Of a DNA stretch of 64,000 nucleotides, positions 26,892 to 37,201 are shown piece by piece. Position numbers and translations under genes: made by a program. Each line of letters begins with the position of its first letter. The first letter of the stretch is position 1. Origin of the DNA: JANQRX01 sp963663975 (GTDB lineage Bacteria > Pseudomonadota > Alphaproteobacteria > Rhizobiales > Kaistiaceae); contig CAXXRA010000015.1 in NCBI GenBank assembly GCA_963663975.2, forward strand, positions 930,001-994,000, in the 5' to 3' direction. The notes under the pieces are model-generated. The model worked only from the letters and a program-made list of their open reading frames with translations. It was not told where the DNA came from and searched no databases.

Positions 26892-28198
26892 AATGCCGAA
26901 AACTTCCCAAAATGGCGGCTGCTGGTAGCTCAGGACTTACGAAGTCCAACATTCGGGCCAAACCACAAACTCGCCGAATCGTGTTATCTTGACCGCCAAC
27001 CAAGCGAAGGTTGGCGTCATCTATTTCCATAGTAACGTGTTTGGGAGCGTTGAATAATGGGAATATGGCATCGCGAATTAACAATTGGGTTAACCCGCAA
27101 ACTTTGTGAATCTCGACTTTCATTCGGGAGTTGATCTCGATCTCACGCGCATGAAGCAGAGAGCTTTTGGCAAGGGTGCTTCTTGCCCATCCGCTTTATC
27201 AGCGAGATCACGCGCGGCCCACCAACAACAAGCCCTTCTAGACCGAGCAGATTATGCGACGAGTAGACGTCGACGAACGGGTAATCCAGATGCAGGTCTT
27301 TAGAGCCGTCCCATCATTGCCAGAGAGGTTGCTCGCTTTAACTAAAAGGCCTGCGGGGATTTGCTAAATGGATTTCGGCTCTGGTTGCCCCATTTCCGAG
27401 ATTGGCAGGAGCGCCAAGAAGTAGGCCTGGACCAAGTCATGCGGCATAGGTTCGAGTGAGACATAGACCGTTGTAGACGTCTACATGATTTCTGATCGAG
27501 GCTTGGCGTGTCGGAAACGGTGTCCTGGGCGCTAATGGGGCGCAAAATTCTATCCAGCGTGACAGAGACTCTGTCAGTTGTTTTGGCCGACCCGACCCGG
27601 GCGAACGACGGAGGATGGCGTGGACCTTATCGTAGAGCGGGGGTCCCGTCGCGGGGTGAGGGCGCTAACATGTTCAGCAGGCCTCATCCAGACCATCCGT
27701 GATGTGTTGGGATGTGGTTGTTGTCGACACACTTTGACACTACGGTTGCCCGGACGTTGTTGAGGGCCGGAAACAGGGTCTCATTGAGCAGTTCACGGAC
27801 CATCTTGGTGAAGTCCTAAAGTTGCTGGAAAATTTTGCAGGGGTGCATCCTGGCTGAGGAATCACAAGCCATGCCGGTTGGCGCCGGCACCAGCAAGGAG
27901 GCAAGGCCTCTGCTTGGTAGGCTCTTGGTGTTCGACGTTTTGGCTGCGATCGGTCGTCCCGATGGGAGAAACTTGGTATAACCAAATGGTTAATACATTA
28001 AGACAAGATACAAATACCCAACTCCACTAAAAGTCGTTACCAATCACACTTGAACAGGCCAGCTTCGCCGTCACCGGTCGTCAACAGGACGCGTAAGATC
28101 CAGTCAGGTGTTTGATGTGAAGTTGGGCGTTCTGAGTGAAGCTATTAGCGCGACAATAGTTGCGACCACGCACGTCGTAAACAGCAAGGGAGATGGAA
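26892..28198. other. 1.3-kb region between divergent transcription units
   Basis: Separates the leftward SDR-dppBC operon from the rightward binding-protein gene and must hold both promoters. It contains dispersed repeat copy 3. A frame ending VVEGRKQGLIEQFTDHLGEV through FAGVHPG at 27853 (+) is the broken end of an unknown gene. The rest is featureless and has no recognisable gene. Confidence 0.5.
27805..27902. repeat. Dispersed ~100-bp repeat, copy 3 (inverted)
   Basis: Reverse-oriented copy of 11453-11553 (closest match) and 11318-11415. On the plus strand it ends a frame with GEVLKLLENFAGVHPG and a stop, then carries the palindromic TGCCGGTTGGCGCCGGCA. Confidence 0.8.
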
Positions 28199-29779
28199 AT
28201 GAAAAAAGACCATGACCGCAAAAAGGGGGGGGCTGAAAATTTGAGCTCTCGTGCGTTCGCTTTGAATAGGCGGAGTGTGTTGCAATTGACTGCCGCCGCT
28301 GTCGCTGCCGTTGGTCTTGGTGCAGCTAACGCACAGGACGCAGTCCCAGCGCCCAAAGAGGGTGGCATCTTGCAAATGGGTTACCCGGCCGATCTACGGG
28401 CTCTTGGGCGGATGACAGGATCTGCGAATACCCACACCGTGTTTGGTGCAGTGTTGGAAAGTCTCATCGCCTACGACGACGAGCGTCAACCGCAACCGGT
28501 TTTGGCCGAAAGCTGGGAAGTTTCGTCGGATTTTAGAGAATACACTTTCAATCTTCGCAAGGGGGTGACTTTTCACTCTGGTAGAGAGTTTACCAGCGAA
28601 GACGTTCGCTTTACGCTTATACGTGCTAGGGATCGTACCGTCTCAGGGCCACAACTGGCGACGATGAGCAACTGGTGGACAGATATTGAGACGCCGGATC
28701 CTCACACGGTAATTTTGCGCTCTGACCTTCCGCGACCTGCGGCATTCGATCTGCTCGATTTCATGTATATTCGAGATGAACCGTCGATGACTCAGAATCC
28801 CGACGCAGTTCTAATTGGGACAGGCCCTTTCCAGCTCGTCGACTATCAGCCGGGCACTTCTGCAAAGCTCCGGAGGAACCCAGATTATTGGAACGAGGAT
28901 CAGCCATACCTCGACGGGATTGACCTCCAACTTGTGGGCGACGTTCAAACCTTAGCGCTGCAACTAGAGTCGGGTGCCGTTGATCTTGCCATCAATCTCG
29001 CCATCCCAGATGCAGTAAGGCTGACTGAAGGCGGGGAGTACGCACTTTCGATGGCGCCAGCTGCTCCTGCAACCTATATGGTTGGAATTAACACTACCAT
29101 AGCTCCGTTCGACAACAAGGAGGTTCGGCAAGCCCTAAACTACGCTTTCGACCGCGATCGTGTCGCCACGTCCGTTATGAAAGATTTGGTCCCAGCGATC
29201 GTTCTTCCTTGGCCCGAGAACTCACCCGCGTATGACGCGGATTTGAACAACGCCTACGGGTTCGACCTCGCAAAAGCAAAAGCCCTCCTGGATCAAGCAG
29301 GCGTAACCGATCTAACCGCCGACTTCCTCTACTCAGGCAGTCGTGCCGAATTGGCATCCGTTGCCCAGATTTATCAAGCTGACCTCGCATCTATTGGCGT
29401 GAACTTAAACATCAAGCCATTGCAGCGTGCAGCGTTTGCAAGTGCTACAAATGCGCGAGAATTCAGCGGCCTTGCGTCATCAATCACTGCCTTCACGCAG
29501 TACGAACCTAGCTCTTGGGCAGCGCTCAGCGTTTGGGCGGGGCGCAACGAAGGGTTCGATAGCCCAGAGTACAGGTCTCTCTTGGAGTCAGCTTTCACTG
29601 CGACGGAACCAGAAGCTATCTCCGAGATTTATGACAAGCTGAACCAGCTCCTAATTGACGAGTCGTTCTTCATTGCTTTTGTCCCTCTGCCTCATTTTGC
29701 TGTGACCAGGAGTAAAATACAGGGCCTGAGCTGGCGTCTGAGCGGTGCCCCACGCTACGAGCGATTGTGGTTGGAATAA
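28199..29779 (+). CDS. Family-5 ABC transporter substrate-binding protein with Tat-like signal
   Basis: Extracytoplasmic binding protein of the DppA/OppA family, 526 residues, a normal length. The leader NRRSVLQLTAAAVAAVGLGA has twin arginines, suggesting Tat export, and is cleaved after ANA. Family features are GGILQMGYPADLRALGRMTG, the LAESWEVSSDFREYTFNLRK strand, FTSEDVRFTLIRARDR, and GTGPFQLVDYQPGTSAKLRR near residue 205. ATG 28199 is preferred over ATG 28193 because AGGGAG at 28187-28192 is then spaced correctly. It should feed the DppBCDF-like importer encoded leftwards from 26 kb. The ligand cannot be told. Confidence 0.92.
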   Translation: MKKDHDRKKGGAENLSSRAFALNRRSVLQLTAAAVAAVGLGAANAQDAVPAPKEGGILQMGYPADLRALGRMTGSANTHTVFGAVLESLIAYDDERQPQPVLAESWEVSSDFREYTFNLRKGVTFHSGREFTSEDVRFTLIRARDRTVSGPQLATMSNWWTDIETPDPHTVILRSDLPRPAAFDLLDFMYIRDEPSMTQNPDAVLIGTGPFQLVDYQPGTSAKLRRNPDYWNEDQPYLDGIDLQLVGDVQTLALQLESGAVDLAINLAIPDAVRLTEGGEYALSMAPAAPATYMVGINTTIAPFDNKEVRQALNYAFDRDRVATSVMKDLVPAIVLPWPENSPAYDADLNNAYGFDLAKAKALLDQAGVTDLTADFLYSGSRAELASVAQIYQADLASIGVNLNIKPLQRAAFASATNAREFSGLASSITAFTQYEPSSWAALSVWAGRNEGFDSPEYRSLLESAFTATEPEAISEIYDKLNQLLIDESFFIAFVPLPHFAVTRSKIQGLSWRLSGAPRYERLWLE

Positions 29780-29806
29780 GCGCCAACCTTGAATCTATGC
29801 AAAGGA

Positions 29807-29843
29807 CATCCATGCTCGCGGCGGAAAGCTGCGAGCATGGATG
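29807..29843 (+). terminator. 13-bp hairpin between the binding-protein and SDR genes
   Basis: CATCCATGCTCGC (29807-29819) pairs perfectly with GCGAGCATGGATG (29831-29843) around an 11-base loop. No T-run follows, so it may act as an attenuator or stabilise the upstream message, as often seen after binding-protein genes, rather than as a strong terminator. Confidence 0.6.
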
Positions 29844-29875
29844 ATTGCACTTCAAGCTAAAGACTAGAGATAATA

Positions 29876-30637
29876 ATGGAAGCTAGACAAGTTGCACTCG
29901 TCACTGGAGGAGCAGGCGGTTTTGGCGTTGCCATTGCCAAGAAGCTGAGGAGTCAAGGCATCTTGGTTGCTTTGGCCGACAAGGACGGTGACGCAGCCCA
30001 ACGCGTGGCCGAAGGAATCGATGGTGCGATCGGAGTTCATATGGATGTGACAAACCGAGCGACCATCATGACCGGTTTAGAGCACATCCAACGTGCGTTT
30101 GGACGTTTGGATGTCGTCGTAAACAACGCCGGGATCGGACACAATGGAACCACCGAGTCAATGAGTATAGCCGATTGGGGCCTCGTATTAGATGTAAACC
30201 TTACAGGCACGTTCTCGGTTTGTCAGCTGAGTCTTCCGTACCTTAAGGTCCGCAGTGGCGGTCGAATTATTAATATGTCTTCGCGTAACTGGGTTGCTGG
30301 CGGACCGCCTGCATACACCGCATCTAAGGCCGGGATCGTGGGATTAACGCGCTCCTTGGCTCGGGAACTCGGCCCCTTTAATATAACTGCGAATTCTGTT
30401 GCGCCCTCGCCGGCGCCGACCGCATTCACCCTCCGCGCTGATCGCGAGTTGGCCGACCTTGAACGTAGCACATTGCCTGCTACTCCGCTCGGCAGAATCT
30501 GCACGCCTGAAGATGTGGCAGGAGCCGTCGCATTTCTTGCTTCAAAAGACGCAGCATTCGTCACTGGCGAAGTGATTCACGTGGCGGGCGGTGGTCAGCT
30601 GGCACCCTCTCTCGGCCAGTGGCTCGACCCACAATAG
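29876..30637 (+). CDS. Short-chain dehydrogenase/reductase (FabG-like)
   Basis: Classical SDR of 253 residues. The cofactor loop ALVTGGAGGFGVAIAKKLRS, the acidic residue after strand two (ALADKDGD, favouring NAD), NNAGIGHNGTTESMS, catalytic IINMSSRNWVAGGPPAYTAS with Y-x-x-x-K in AYTASKAGIVG, and the C-terminal TGEVIHVAGGGQL are all intact. It lies 96 bp after the binding-protein gene and probably belongs to the same transcript with the hairpin in between. With the SDR at 26010 the cluster would provide two oxidation or reduction steps. Confidence 0.9.
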   Translation: MEARQVALVTGGAGGFGVAIAKKLRSQGILVALADKDGDAAQRVAEGIDGAIGVHMDVTNRATIMTGLEHIQRAFGRLDVVVNNAGIGHNGTTESMSIADWGLVLDVNLTGTFSVCQLSLPYLKVRSGGRIINMSSRNWVAGGPPAYTASKAGIVGLTRSLARELGPFNITANSVAPSPAPTAFTLRADRELADLERSTLPATPLGRICTPEDVAGAVAFLASKDAAFVTGEVIHVAGGGQLAPSLGQWLDPQ

Positions 30638-31228
30638 ATAAACTGGCAGATCGTGTAACACCGCGTTGGGTAACCAAGATCGCTTTGCCCAGTTCTCGTG
30701 ATCCAGTCCAAGTAGTCTCTGAATCCTGCTGATGGCGCCAGAATTGACGCGAACATGCTGGACTGAGATCCAACGAATCAGCATCCCAACTGGTCTCCGC
30801 CGCGATTGAGATGGTTGTCACAGGATCGGGCGCCGCGAATGGAAATGCTACTCAGATACTTGTTTCAAAGTTTGCTGATAGCGAGCAGCGTGGTTTCCCC
30901 AACTGTAGCGAACTTTCTGAGCCCACGACCCAACCTGCCACGCAACCATGCTCGCGACAGAATGCTCTCGCCCGTCGAGTTCGCGTGGCAGTACGATACC
31001 CAACCCGAAGGTCGCCAGAAAATTTGGGCTATTCAACCTGTTGGCAACCTTAACCAGCTAAGCAGCTCCGCTTTCCGATGTTGTACGGTACGAAGTTCAT
31101 TGCCATCCTAGGCTTTGCCGACCGGACGGGATTGAAAGGCGTTACATTGATCCCAGCAAATCAACTCAAAAGGCCATCATTGAGAGCTTCGACGGTTTAA
31201 GAATTTGGCCACGTGCGGCAAGATGGGG
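30638..31228. other. 590-bp stretch with no recognised gene
   Basis: Between the SDR gene and the IS256-type transposase. Short frames only; the last part presumably includes the terminal sequence of the IS element, but I could not define its inverted repeat. Confidence 0.45.
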
Positions 31229-32116
31229 TCAAGTCCGAGAAGTGCTGGATATTTTGACGTCGGCGACATCCTTTGTTGATTGCCTGGCGAGGCCGACCAT
31301 GGCCTCATATTCTTGATCGAGCTCATTTCTGACGGCGGCCATCTGCCGGCGTTCAAACTCGGTGACCTTGACGGAGCGCCAGCGCTCGGTGGCGCGGATC
31401 AGTGCGCCGAACATCAGCTTCAAGACCGCTCTCTCGCCGAAAGCATTGGGGATGATCTTGAGGCGACGACGCTCTTCGACGAACAGACGTTCAAGGAGAT
31501 TCGTCGTGCGGATCGCGCGGCGATGGGTCACCGGGAATCGCAGATGGGCGATGCAGGCTTCTAAGTCGTCCATGAAGCAGGCAACTCCACGTTCCTGGTC
31601 GCGGCCGTAATCGGCGACGACGCCGGCGGCAAGATCGCGCGCAATCGCACGGCTCGGCGCCTGGTAGGCGGCCTGAGCCCGCGCCTTGAAGTCCGGCCAC
31701 ACATCCTCCGGCACCTTGGCGGCCAGATTGCGCATGCGATGCGCCAGGCAACGCTGGCGGGCAGCGCGCGGAAAGCAAACCTCGATCGCCTTGATGATAC
31801 CGGGTGCGCCGTCCGAGGTGACCAGCAGCGGGTCGTTGAGCCCACGCAACTTCATGTCCTCGAAGAAGGCGGTCACCGTCTCGGCATCTTCCTTCGATCC
31901 CGCCATCAGATGCAGGAGAACGCGGCGGCCCTCAACCGTATAGCCCCAGGCTGCCAGAACCGGCTCGCGTCTGGCGCCGGGCCGCAAGCGCTCGGCGATG
32001 CCGTCGACGAACAGATAGGCGATGTCGTACTCGCTCAGGTCACGTGTCACGAACTCCTGGTAGTCCGCCCACAGCCGCTCGCCGATCTCCGACACCGCCG
32101 TCTTCGACAACAGCAA
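31229..32116 (-). mobile_element. IS256-family (Mutator-type) transposase, N-terminally truncated
   Basis: 295 residues of a transposase normally about 400 long. The DDE core is present: IAYLFVDGIAERLRPGARRE holds the first aspartate, DPLLVTSDGAPGIIKAIEV the second, and TTNLLERLFVEERRRLKIIP the glutamate. QRCLAHRMRNLAAKVPEDVW is the C-x-x-H motif between them. About 100 N-terminal residues with the DNA-binding region are missing. The break at about 32117 abuts a hypothetical gene fragment. Probably inactive. Confidence 0.88.
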
Positions 32117-32118
32117 AC

Positions 32119-32733
32119 CTGCGGGAGGACGGCGGTGTCAGCCGGCGGGTGGTCTGGCACGAATATGAGCGTTTTGAAGTCGGCCAGCAGGCCCAGTTTA
32201 CCGTCTGGGGATTTCGGAAACATCATCTTACGGTGCGTTGGACCGATACAACCAATGCTCACCGGCGTGACGAGAAGAACCTCACCAAGGACGAGATAGT
32301 GGCCGGCGAAAACCCCGGCGTCGATTTTTTCCAACGCATGGGTGTCCTTGCCGACATCGGCCTCGTGGAATGGGTGCCTCACCTCTTGGAGAGCGGCGAC
32401 GACGAGGCCGAAATCATCCATCCGCTCGCCATTAATAGCCACGAGCCTGACCGCCTCGAAAACAGGCTCGGTATCGCCGCGCATGAAGCCGCCAGCGCAA
32501 TGCTGACCGAAGGACAGACCGACTGGGCAGCATCGAATGGTCTCTTTCTCGTGCCGGTGCCGCGCCATCTTGGCCGCGTTCAGGTGATTGGCATTGCGCG
32601 GTTGCGGTATCGCCCCAAGACCAAAATGACAGCTGCTTGGTGGGCCGATCTGCGGACCTCTGGCGAGGAATACGTGCTTCGTTACCGCGAGTTCGTCGCG
32701 CCGGCGGCGAAGGCGGAGGCGGAGGTTCCCTGA
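32119..32733 (+). pseudogene. Hypothetical protein, 5' end lost at the IS256 junction
   Basis: About 200 residues starting inside the junction with RRVVWHEYERFEVGQQAQFT and running to a normal stop. It contains WGFRKHHLTVRWTDTTNAHR, PGVDFFQRMGVLADIGLVEW and VPVPRHLGRVQVIGIARLRY. It looks like a soluble, well-composed accessory protein of the type seen on plasmids, but I recognise no family. No start codon with ribosome-binding site is found, so it is probably a truncated gene. Confidence 0.5.
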
Positions 32734-33399
32734 GCCGCTTGCAACATCAAGGTGATATCAAGGGAACATCAATGGGGTATCAAAGAAACTACTAGCACAA
32801 AATAAACCCCCCTCGCTTTGCTCGGCGGGTCACAAATTGGCAAAGCGAAAATAAGAAAGTTGATGTAGATCAGATTGCACGATGATCGACCCTAATTCCT
32901 ACTTCCCACCACGCATGCCGTCTCGCCCAACTGGACCAGCGGACGAGCGGCGGCGACGCTATAGCATCGAGCATCTGGCAGGCGGGTGCATTCTGATCTG
33001 GTTGGCGGTCAACCCCACCGACGGAGCAGGAGAACGCCGCACGACCGACGGAGAAACGAGGCCGAAATGACGCGAAAGGCGTGGCGGACCGACCGACAAC
33101 GCCAAGTGCCGCCGATACAATTGCCCACAGGCGCCCGCGACCGATCTTTGGTGGTGAAGTGTCCGCAAGCCGACCGAAAGCACTCACGGAGCGGGATAAA
33201 GGTCTGGCGGGCCTCTTGCTGGGCTCGCGCGGAGGGTATCAAGCTGGGCCGCAACCCGCTGGGGACCGGTGCGGATGGACTAAGTTCAAAACCAAACAGT
33301 CTGAATGGGGGTGATGTTGACCACCGATTCAATGTCGCTAGCCCCGTTCGCGCTCCGCATCGGCGCATCAACCTATTCTAGCCACTCGATCCCCAACCA
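32734..33399. other. 665-bp stretch with no convincing gene
   Basis: A 62-codon frame at 32882-33070 (+) and several antisense frames exist, but none shows a motif or start signal that I would trust. No RNA gene recognised. Confidence 0.45.
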
Positions 33400-33981
33400 T
33401 CACGGATCACCGCGAGCCACGCATCCGGGATAGGTCGTCCCCAAGCCTCGTAGACGGGCGCAAAAATGAAATCTCGATTTCCACACCGTCGCGCACGACA
33501 CGCGCTGTCGGCGGCTGCATCTCCAGCAGCTTGTGCCAGGCGTTTGTTGATTTAGGAGCGCAATTTCATCCGTGATCGCATCAAGAGGAAGCGCCGTTCG
33601 CGCTGCCCACACCACTCCGAGCGTGATATTGGTTCGCGTTTCACCTTGGGGCACGGGCGTCTTCGTTAAAGACTTAGCGTTGGCAATTCGCCCGTAACTT
33701 TGCCGAAGATGTTCCAATGTCAGATCGTCATGCACATCGATCACAGCGGCCACGGCATCCGAAGGCGCTGCAATCGGTCCCTTAGCTGCTGGGTTCATAT
33801 GAACAACCGACGCGAATTGGTCTGAAGTTGCCCCAGCCAAATCAACGATTTGGCCGCCACCCGCAGCAAATCCATTGCCGATGAATTGGTTCAATGCCGC
33901 GTTGAGCGCGTCACCTATTGCTTCAGGCGCTGCGGCGGAGACTTGTTGTCCCGCAGCGAGGACATCTTTAGAAATCGTCAT
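33400..33981 (-). CDS. Hypothetical protein, possibly frameshifted near the C-terminus
   Basis: 193-residue frame starting MTISKDVLAAGQQVSAAAPE. The first about 140 residues have balanced composition, with an alanine-rich helical start and a segment IDVHDDLTLEHLRQSYGRIA. From about residue 145 (TPGTSCWRCSRRQRVSCATV) the composition changes to arginine/cysteine-rich, as expected after a frameshift. No family recognised. It is transcribed away from the restriction-modification gene that starts 350 bp to its right. Confidence 0.45.
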   Translation of the reverse strand: MTISKDVLAAGQQVSAAAPEAIGDALNAALNQFIGNGFAAGGGQIVDLAGATSDQFASVVHMNPAAKGPIAAPSDAVAAVIDVHDDLTLEHLRQSYGRIANAKSLTKTPVPQGETRTNITLGVVWAARTALPLDAITDEIALLNQQTPGTSCWRCSRRQRVSCATVWKSRFHFCARLRGLGTTYPGCVARGDP

Positions 33982-34270
33982 GCTGCCAATAAACAGTCAG
34001 GAAAGTGAGTTTGTACATATAATTGGAGGTTGGGGGTGCATTCCCGTGGTTGCCGCTCTGGGTCAATGTGAGCCAACAACCCAAGTGGAGCGGACGACCG
34101 TTGTTGGAGTAAGAGTAGCCGTTTCCAATACCGCTTGAGCGTGTGCTTCCCGCGTCAGTCGACTAATACTCAGCTAGTTTCGGCGGGGGTTTTGTCCGAG
34201 TTCCGAAACGACCGTTTTGCGATCGCCAGAGACATACCGCGAGCATGCCCGCGTTAAATGGGTGTGTTAA

Positions 34271-34299
34271 ACTGTCCGTATAACCAAAATCAGGACAGT
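34271..34299. promoter_or_regulatory. Inverted repeat ACTGTCC-N15-GGACAGT upstream of the MmeI-like gene
   Basis: Perfect 7-bp arms (34271-34277 and 34293-34299), 33 bp before ATG 34333. The position suits an operator of the restriction-modification gene, with TATAAC between the arms as a possible -10. The rest of the 33982-34332 interval shows nothing else. Confidence 0.35.
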
Positions 34300-35685
34300 C
34301 CAACGCCTCACTTGATCCGGAAATGGTTCCTAATGACCCCACATGAGTTCGTCGAGAAATGGCGGGACGTAGAGCTGAAGGAACGCTCCGCATCGCAATC
34401 CCATTTCAACGATCTTTGCCGCCTGCTCAAGGAAGCCGACCCGGTGGCTGCCGACCCTGCGGGCGAATGGTTCACCTTCGAGAAGGGAGCCTCCAAGACC
34501 TCAGGCGGTGAGGGTTGGGCCGATGTTTGGCGGATGGGCTGCTTCGCCTGGGAGTACAAGGGTAAGCGAGCCAACCTGGATGCGGCCTTCAACCAGCTCC
34601 TTAACTACGCCATCGCTCTGGAAAATCCGCCTCTACTGATTATCTCGGACATGGACCTGATCCGCGTCCATACCAACTGGACCAACACCGTTCAGCAGGT
34701 CTATACGATCACGCTGGACGATCTCTTGGATGCCCGAAAGCGGGATATCCTTAAGGCGGCCTTCACCGACCCGGAGAAGCTGCGCCCAGCCAAGACCCGG
34801 CGCCTGCGCGACCTCGCCCGGCGCCTCCCGGCCGGGGGCACGATGCGGACACTGTCGCCCATTTTGTCAACCGGCTGGTCTTCTGCATGTTCGCCGAGGA
34901 CGTGAAACTTCTGCCCAACAGGATGTTCCAGCGCATGTTGGAGCATTCAGCCTCCAATCCGGACGAATTCGAGACGAACGCCTGCACACTCTTCGCGGCC
35001 ATGAAAGACGGCGGGCCGGTGGGCTTCGAAAAGGTTGAGTGGTTCAACGGTGGACTGTTCGATACGGACGAAGCGCTGCCCCTGAACAAAGCCGACGTAG
35101 CCGAGGTGCTCTCGACGGCAAGGCTCGACTGGTCCGATATCGATCCCTCGATCCTGGGTACCCTGTTCGAACGCGGGCTGGACCCGTCGAAGCGTGGCCA
35201 GCTGGGCGCCCATTATACCGACCGCGACAAGATCATGATGATCGTCAACCCGGTGATCGTCGAGCCGCTGACGGCGGAGTGGGACGAAACCCGCGGCAAG
35301 ATCGAAAAGCTGATCGAGAGCGCACCGAAGGAGGCCAAAGGGAAACTGCTCCGAGGCAGCGAGTTGGGGAAGCGCACGAACGCACTCAACAGAGCATCCG
35401 AATTACACCGGGAGTTTATCGAACGTCTGCGCGCCTTTCGGGTGCTCGACCCGGCCTGCGGGTCGGGCAACTTCCTCTATCTCTCACTGCTGGCGCTGAA
35501 GGACCTGGAGCACAAGGCCAACCTTCAGGCCGAGGCGCTGGGCCTGACCCGCGGCTTTCCCTCCGTGGGTGTTGATCGGCGTGGAATATTGACCCCCTTG
35601 GTGGGGTAATCGGCGTCCAAAATTGACCCCCCTGGTTTTGTGATTTTTAACACACCTCGTTGTTTGGACAGACGAGGTGGGGGAG

Positions 35686-37201
35686 ATGCTGGTTGTGGAG
35701 ACGATCGCACGGATACGTCGGGATCATCTGGTGAGGGGCGTTCCGATCAAGAAGATCGCCCGGGATTTGAGGGTTTCGAAGAACACGGTGCGCAAGGTGG
35801 TGCGGGGCGATGAGACCTCGTACAGCTACGAGCGCAAGATCCAGCCGATGCCGAAGCTTGGGCCGTGGGTGGATGAGCTCGAGCGCCAGCTGGAGGCCAA
35901 CGAGAAGAGGCCGCGCCGGGATCGGCTGTCTCTGCTGCGGATTCATGAAGACCTTGCGGCTCTGGGCTATGGCGGCGGCTACGACGCAGTGCGCCGCTAC
36001 GCCAGGACCTGGCGTCGGCGGTGGCGGCTGTTGTCGCCGTCGCAGGGTTTTGTGCCGCTGAGCTTCGATCCCGGCGAGGCCTACCAGTTCGACTGGAGCC
36101 ACGAGTACGCGCGCCTGTCGGGTGTGACGACCAAGGTGAAGGCGGCGCACATGCGGCTCTGCTACAGCCGCATGCAGCTGGTTCAGAATCTTCCCGCGCG
36201 AGAGCCAGGAGATGGTGTTCGAGGCGCACGAACGGGCCTTCCACTTCTTCGGCGGGGTCTGCCGGCGGGGCATCTACGACAACATGAAGACGGCGGTGAG
36301 CATGGTCTTCGTCGGCAAGGAGCGCGCCTACAATCGGCGCTTTCTGGAGCTGTGCTCCCACCATCTGGTGGAGCCGGTGGCGTGCACTCCGGGTGCGGGC
36401 TGGGAGAAGGGGCAGGTCGAGAGGCAGGTGGGTGACGTCCGCGGCCGCCTGTTCGTGCCCATCCCGCGGGGCCGCTCCTACGTCGAGATCAACGAGTGGC
36501 TGATGGATCGGTGTATCGAGGACGCCAAGAAGCGGCCGCATCCGACGATCGAGAGCAAGACGGTGTGGCAGGTGTTCGAGGAGGAGCGGCCCTTCTTGAT
36601 GGCCTATCGCGGCCCCTTCGACGGCTTCCACGCCACCGAGGTGGCGGTGTCCAAGACCTGTCTGGTGCGCTTCGACAACAACCACTACAGCGTCGCCGCC
36701 CGTGCCGTCGGGCGGCCGGTCGACGTGCGGGCCTACGCCGATCGGATCGTCATCCGCCAGGACGGCGAGACCGTCGCCGAGCATCCCCGCAGCTTCGGGC
36801 GCGGCCAGGTCGCCTACGATCCGTGGCACTACGTGCCGATCCTGACGAGGAAGCCCGGCGCGCTGCGCAATGGCGCGCCCTTCAAGGGCTGGCAACTGCC
36901 CGGCGCGCTCGGCCGCATACGGGCCCGGCTGACGGGTTGCGACGACGGTGACAGGCAGTTCGTGAGGATCCTCGCGGCGGTTCAGGAGGACGGGCTGGAG
37001 GCGGTCGAGGCGGCCTGTGCCGAGGCGCTCGACTGCGGCGCCTGCAGCGCCGACGTCGTGCTCAACATCCTCGCCCGGCAGTGCCAGCCGGCACCGCCGG
37101 CGACCATCCCGACGCCCGAGGGCCTGCAGCTTCGCCACCGGCCGGTGGCCGACTGTCAGCGCTACGATCGCCTGAGGGAGGCCGGTCATGGAGCGTCATG
37201 A
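35686..37201 (+). pseudogene. istA: IstA transposase of IS21, frameshifted
   Basis: N-terminal helix-turn-helix ARIRRDHLVRGVPIKKIARD and LRVSKNTVRKVVRG, then the integrase core with AYQFDWSHEYARLSGVTTKV (first aspartate). An extra A near 36186 (GTTCAGAATCTTC) shifts the frame. The rest is read from VFEAHERAFHFFGGVCRRGI, with YDNMKTAVSMVF (second aspartate) and GWEKGQVERQVGDVRGRLFV (glutamate). The C-terminus PVADCQRYDRLREAGHGAS overlaps istB by 14 bases. Start ATG 35686 (MLVVETIARI) or 35677. Confidence 0.88.

Noticed and set aside
32882..33070. 62-codon frame as a small gene
   Set aside because: No ribosome-binding site or recognisable feature, and comparable frames exist on the other strand.
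35747..37189. Long reverse-strand open frame of 480 codons
   Set aside because: It lies entirely antisense to istA, whose catalytic motifs are clear; high GC keeps the opposite frame open.
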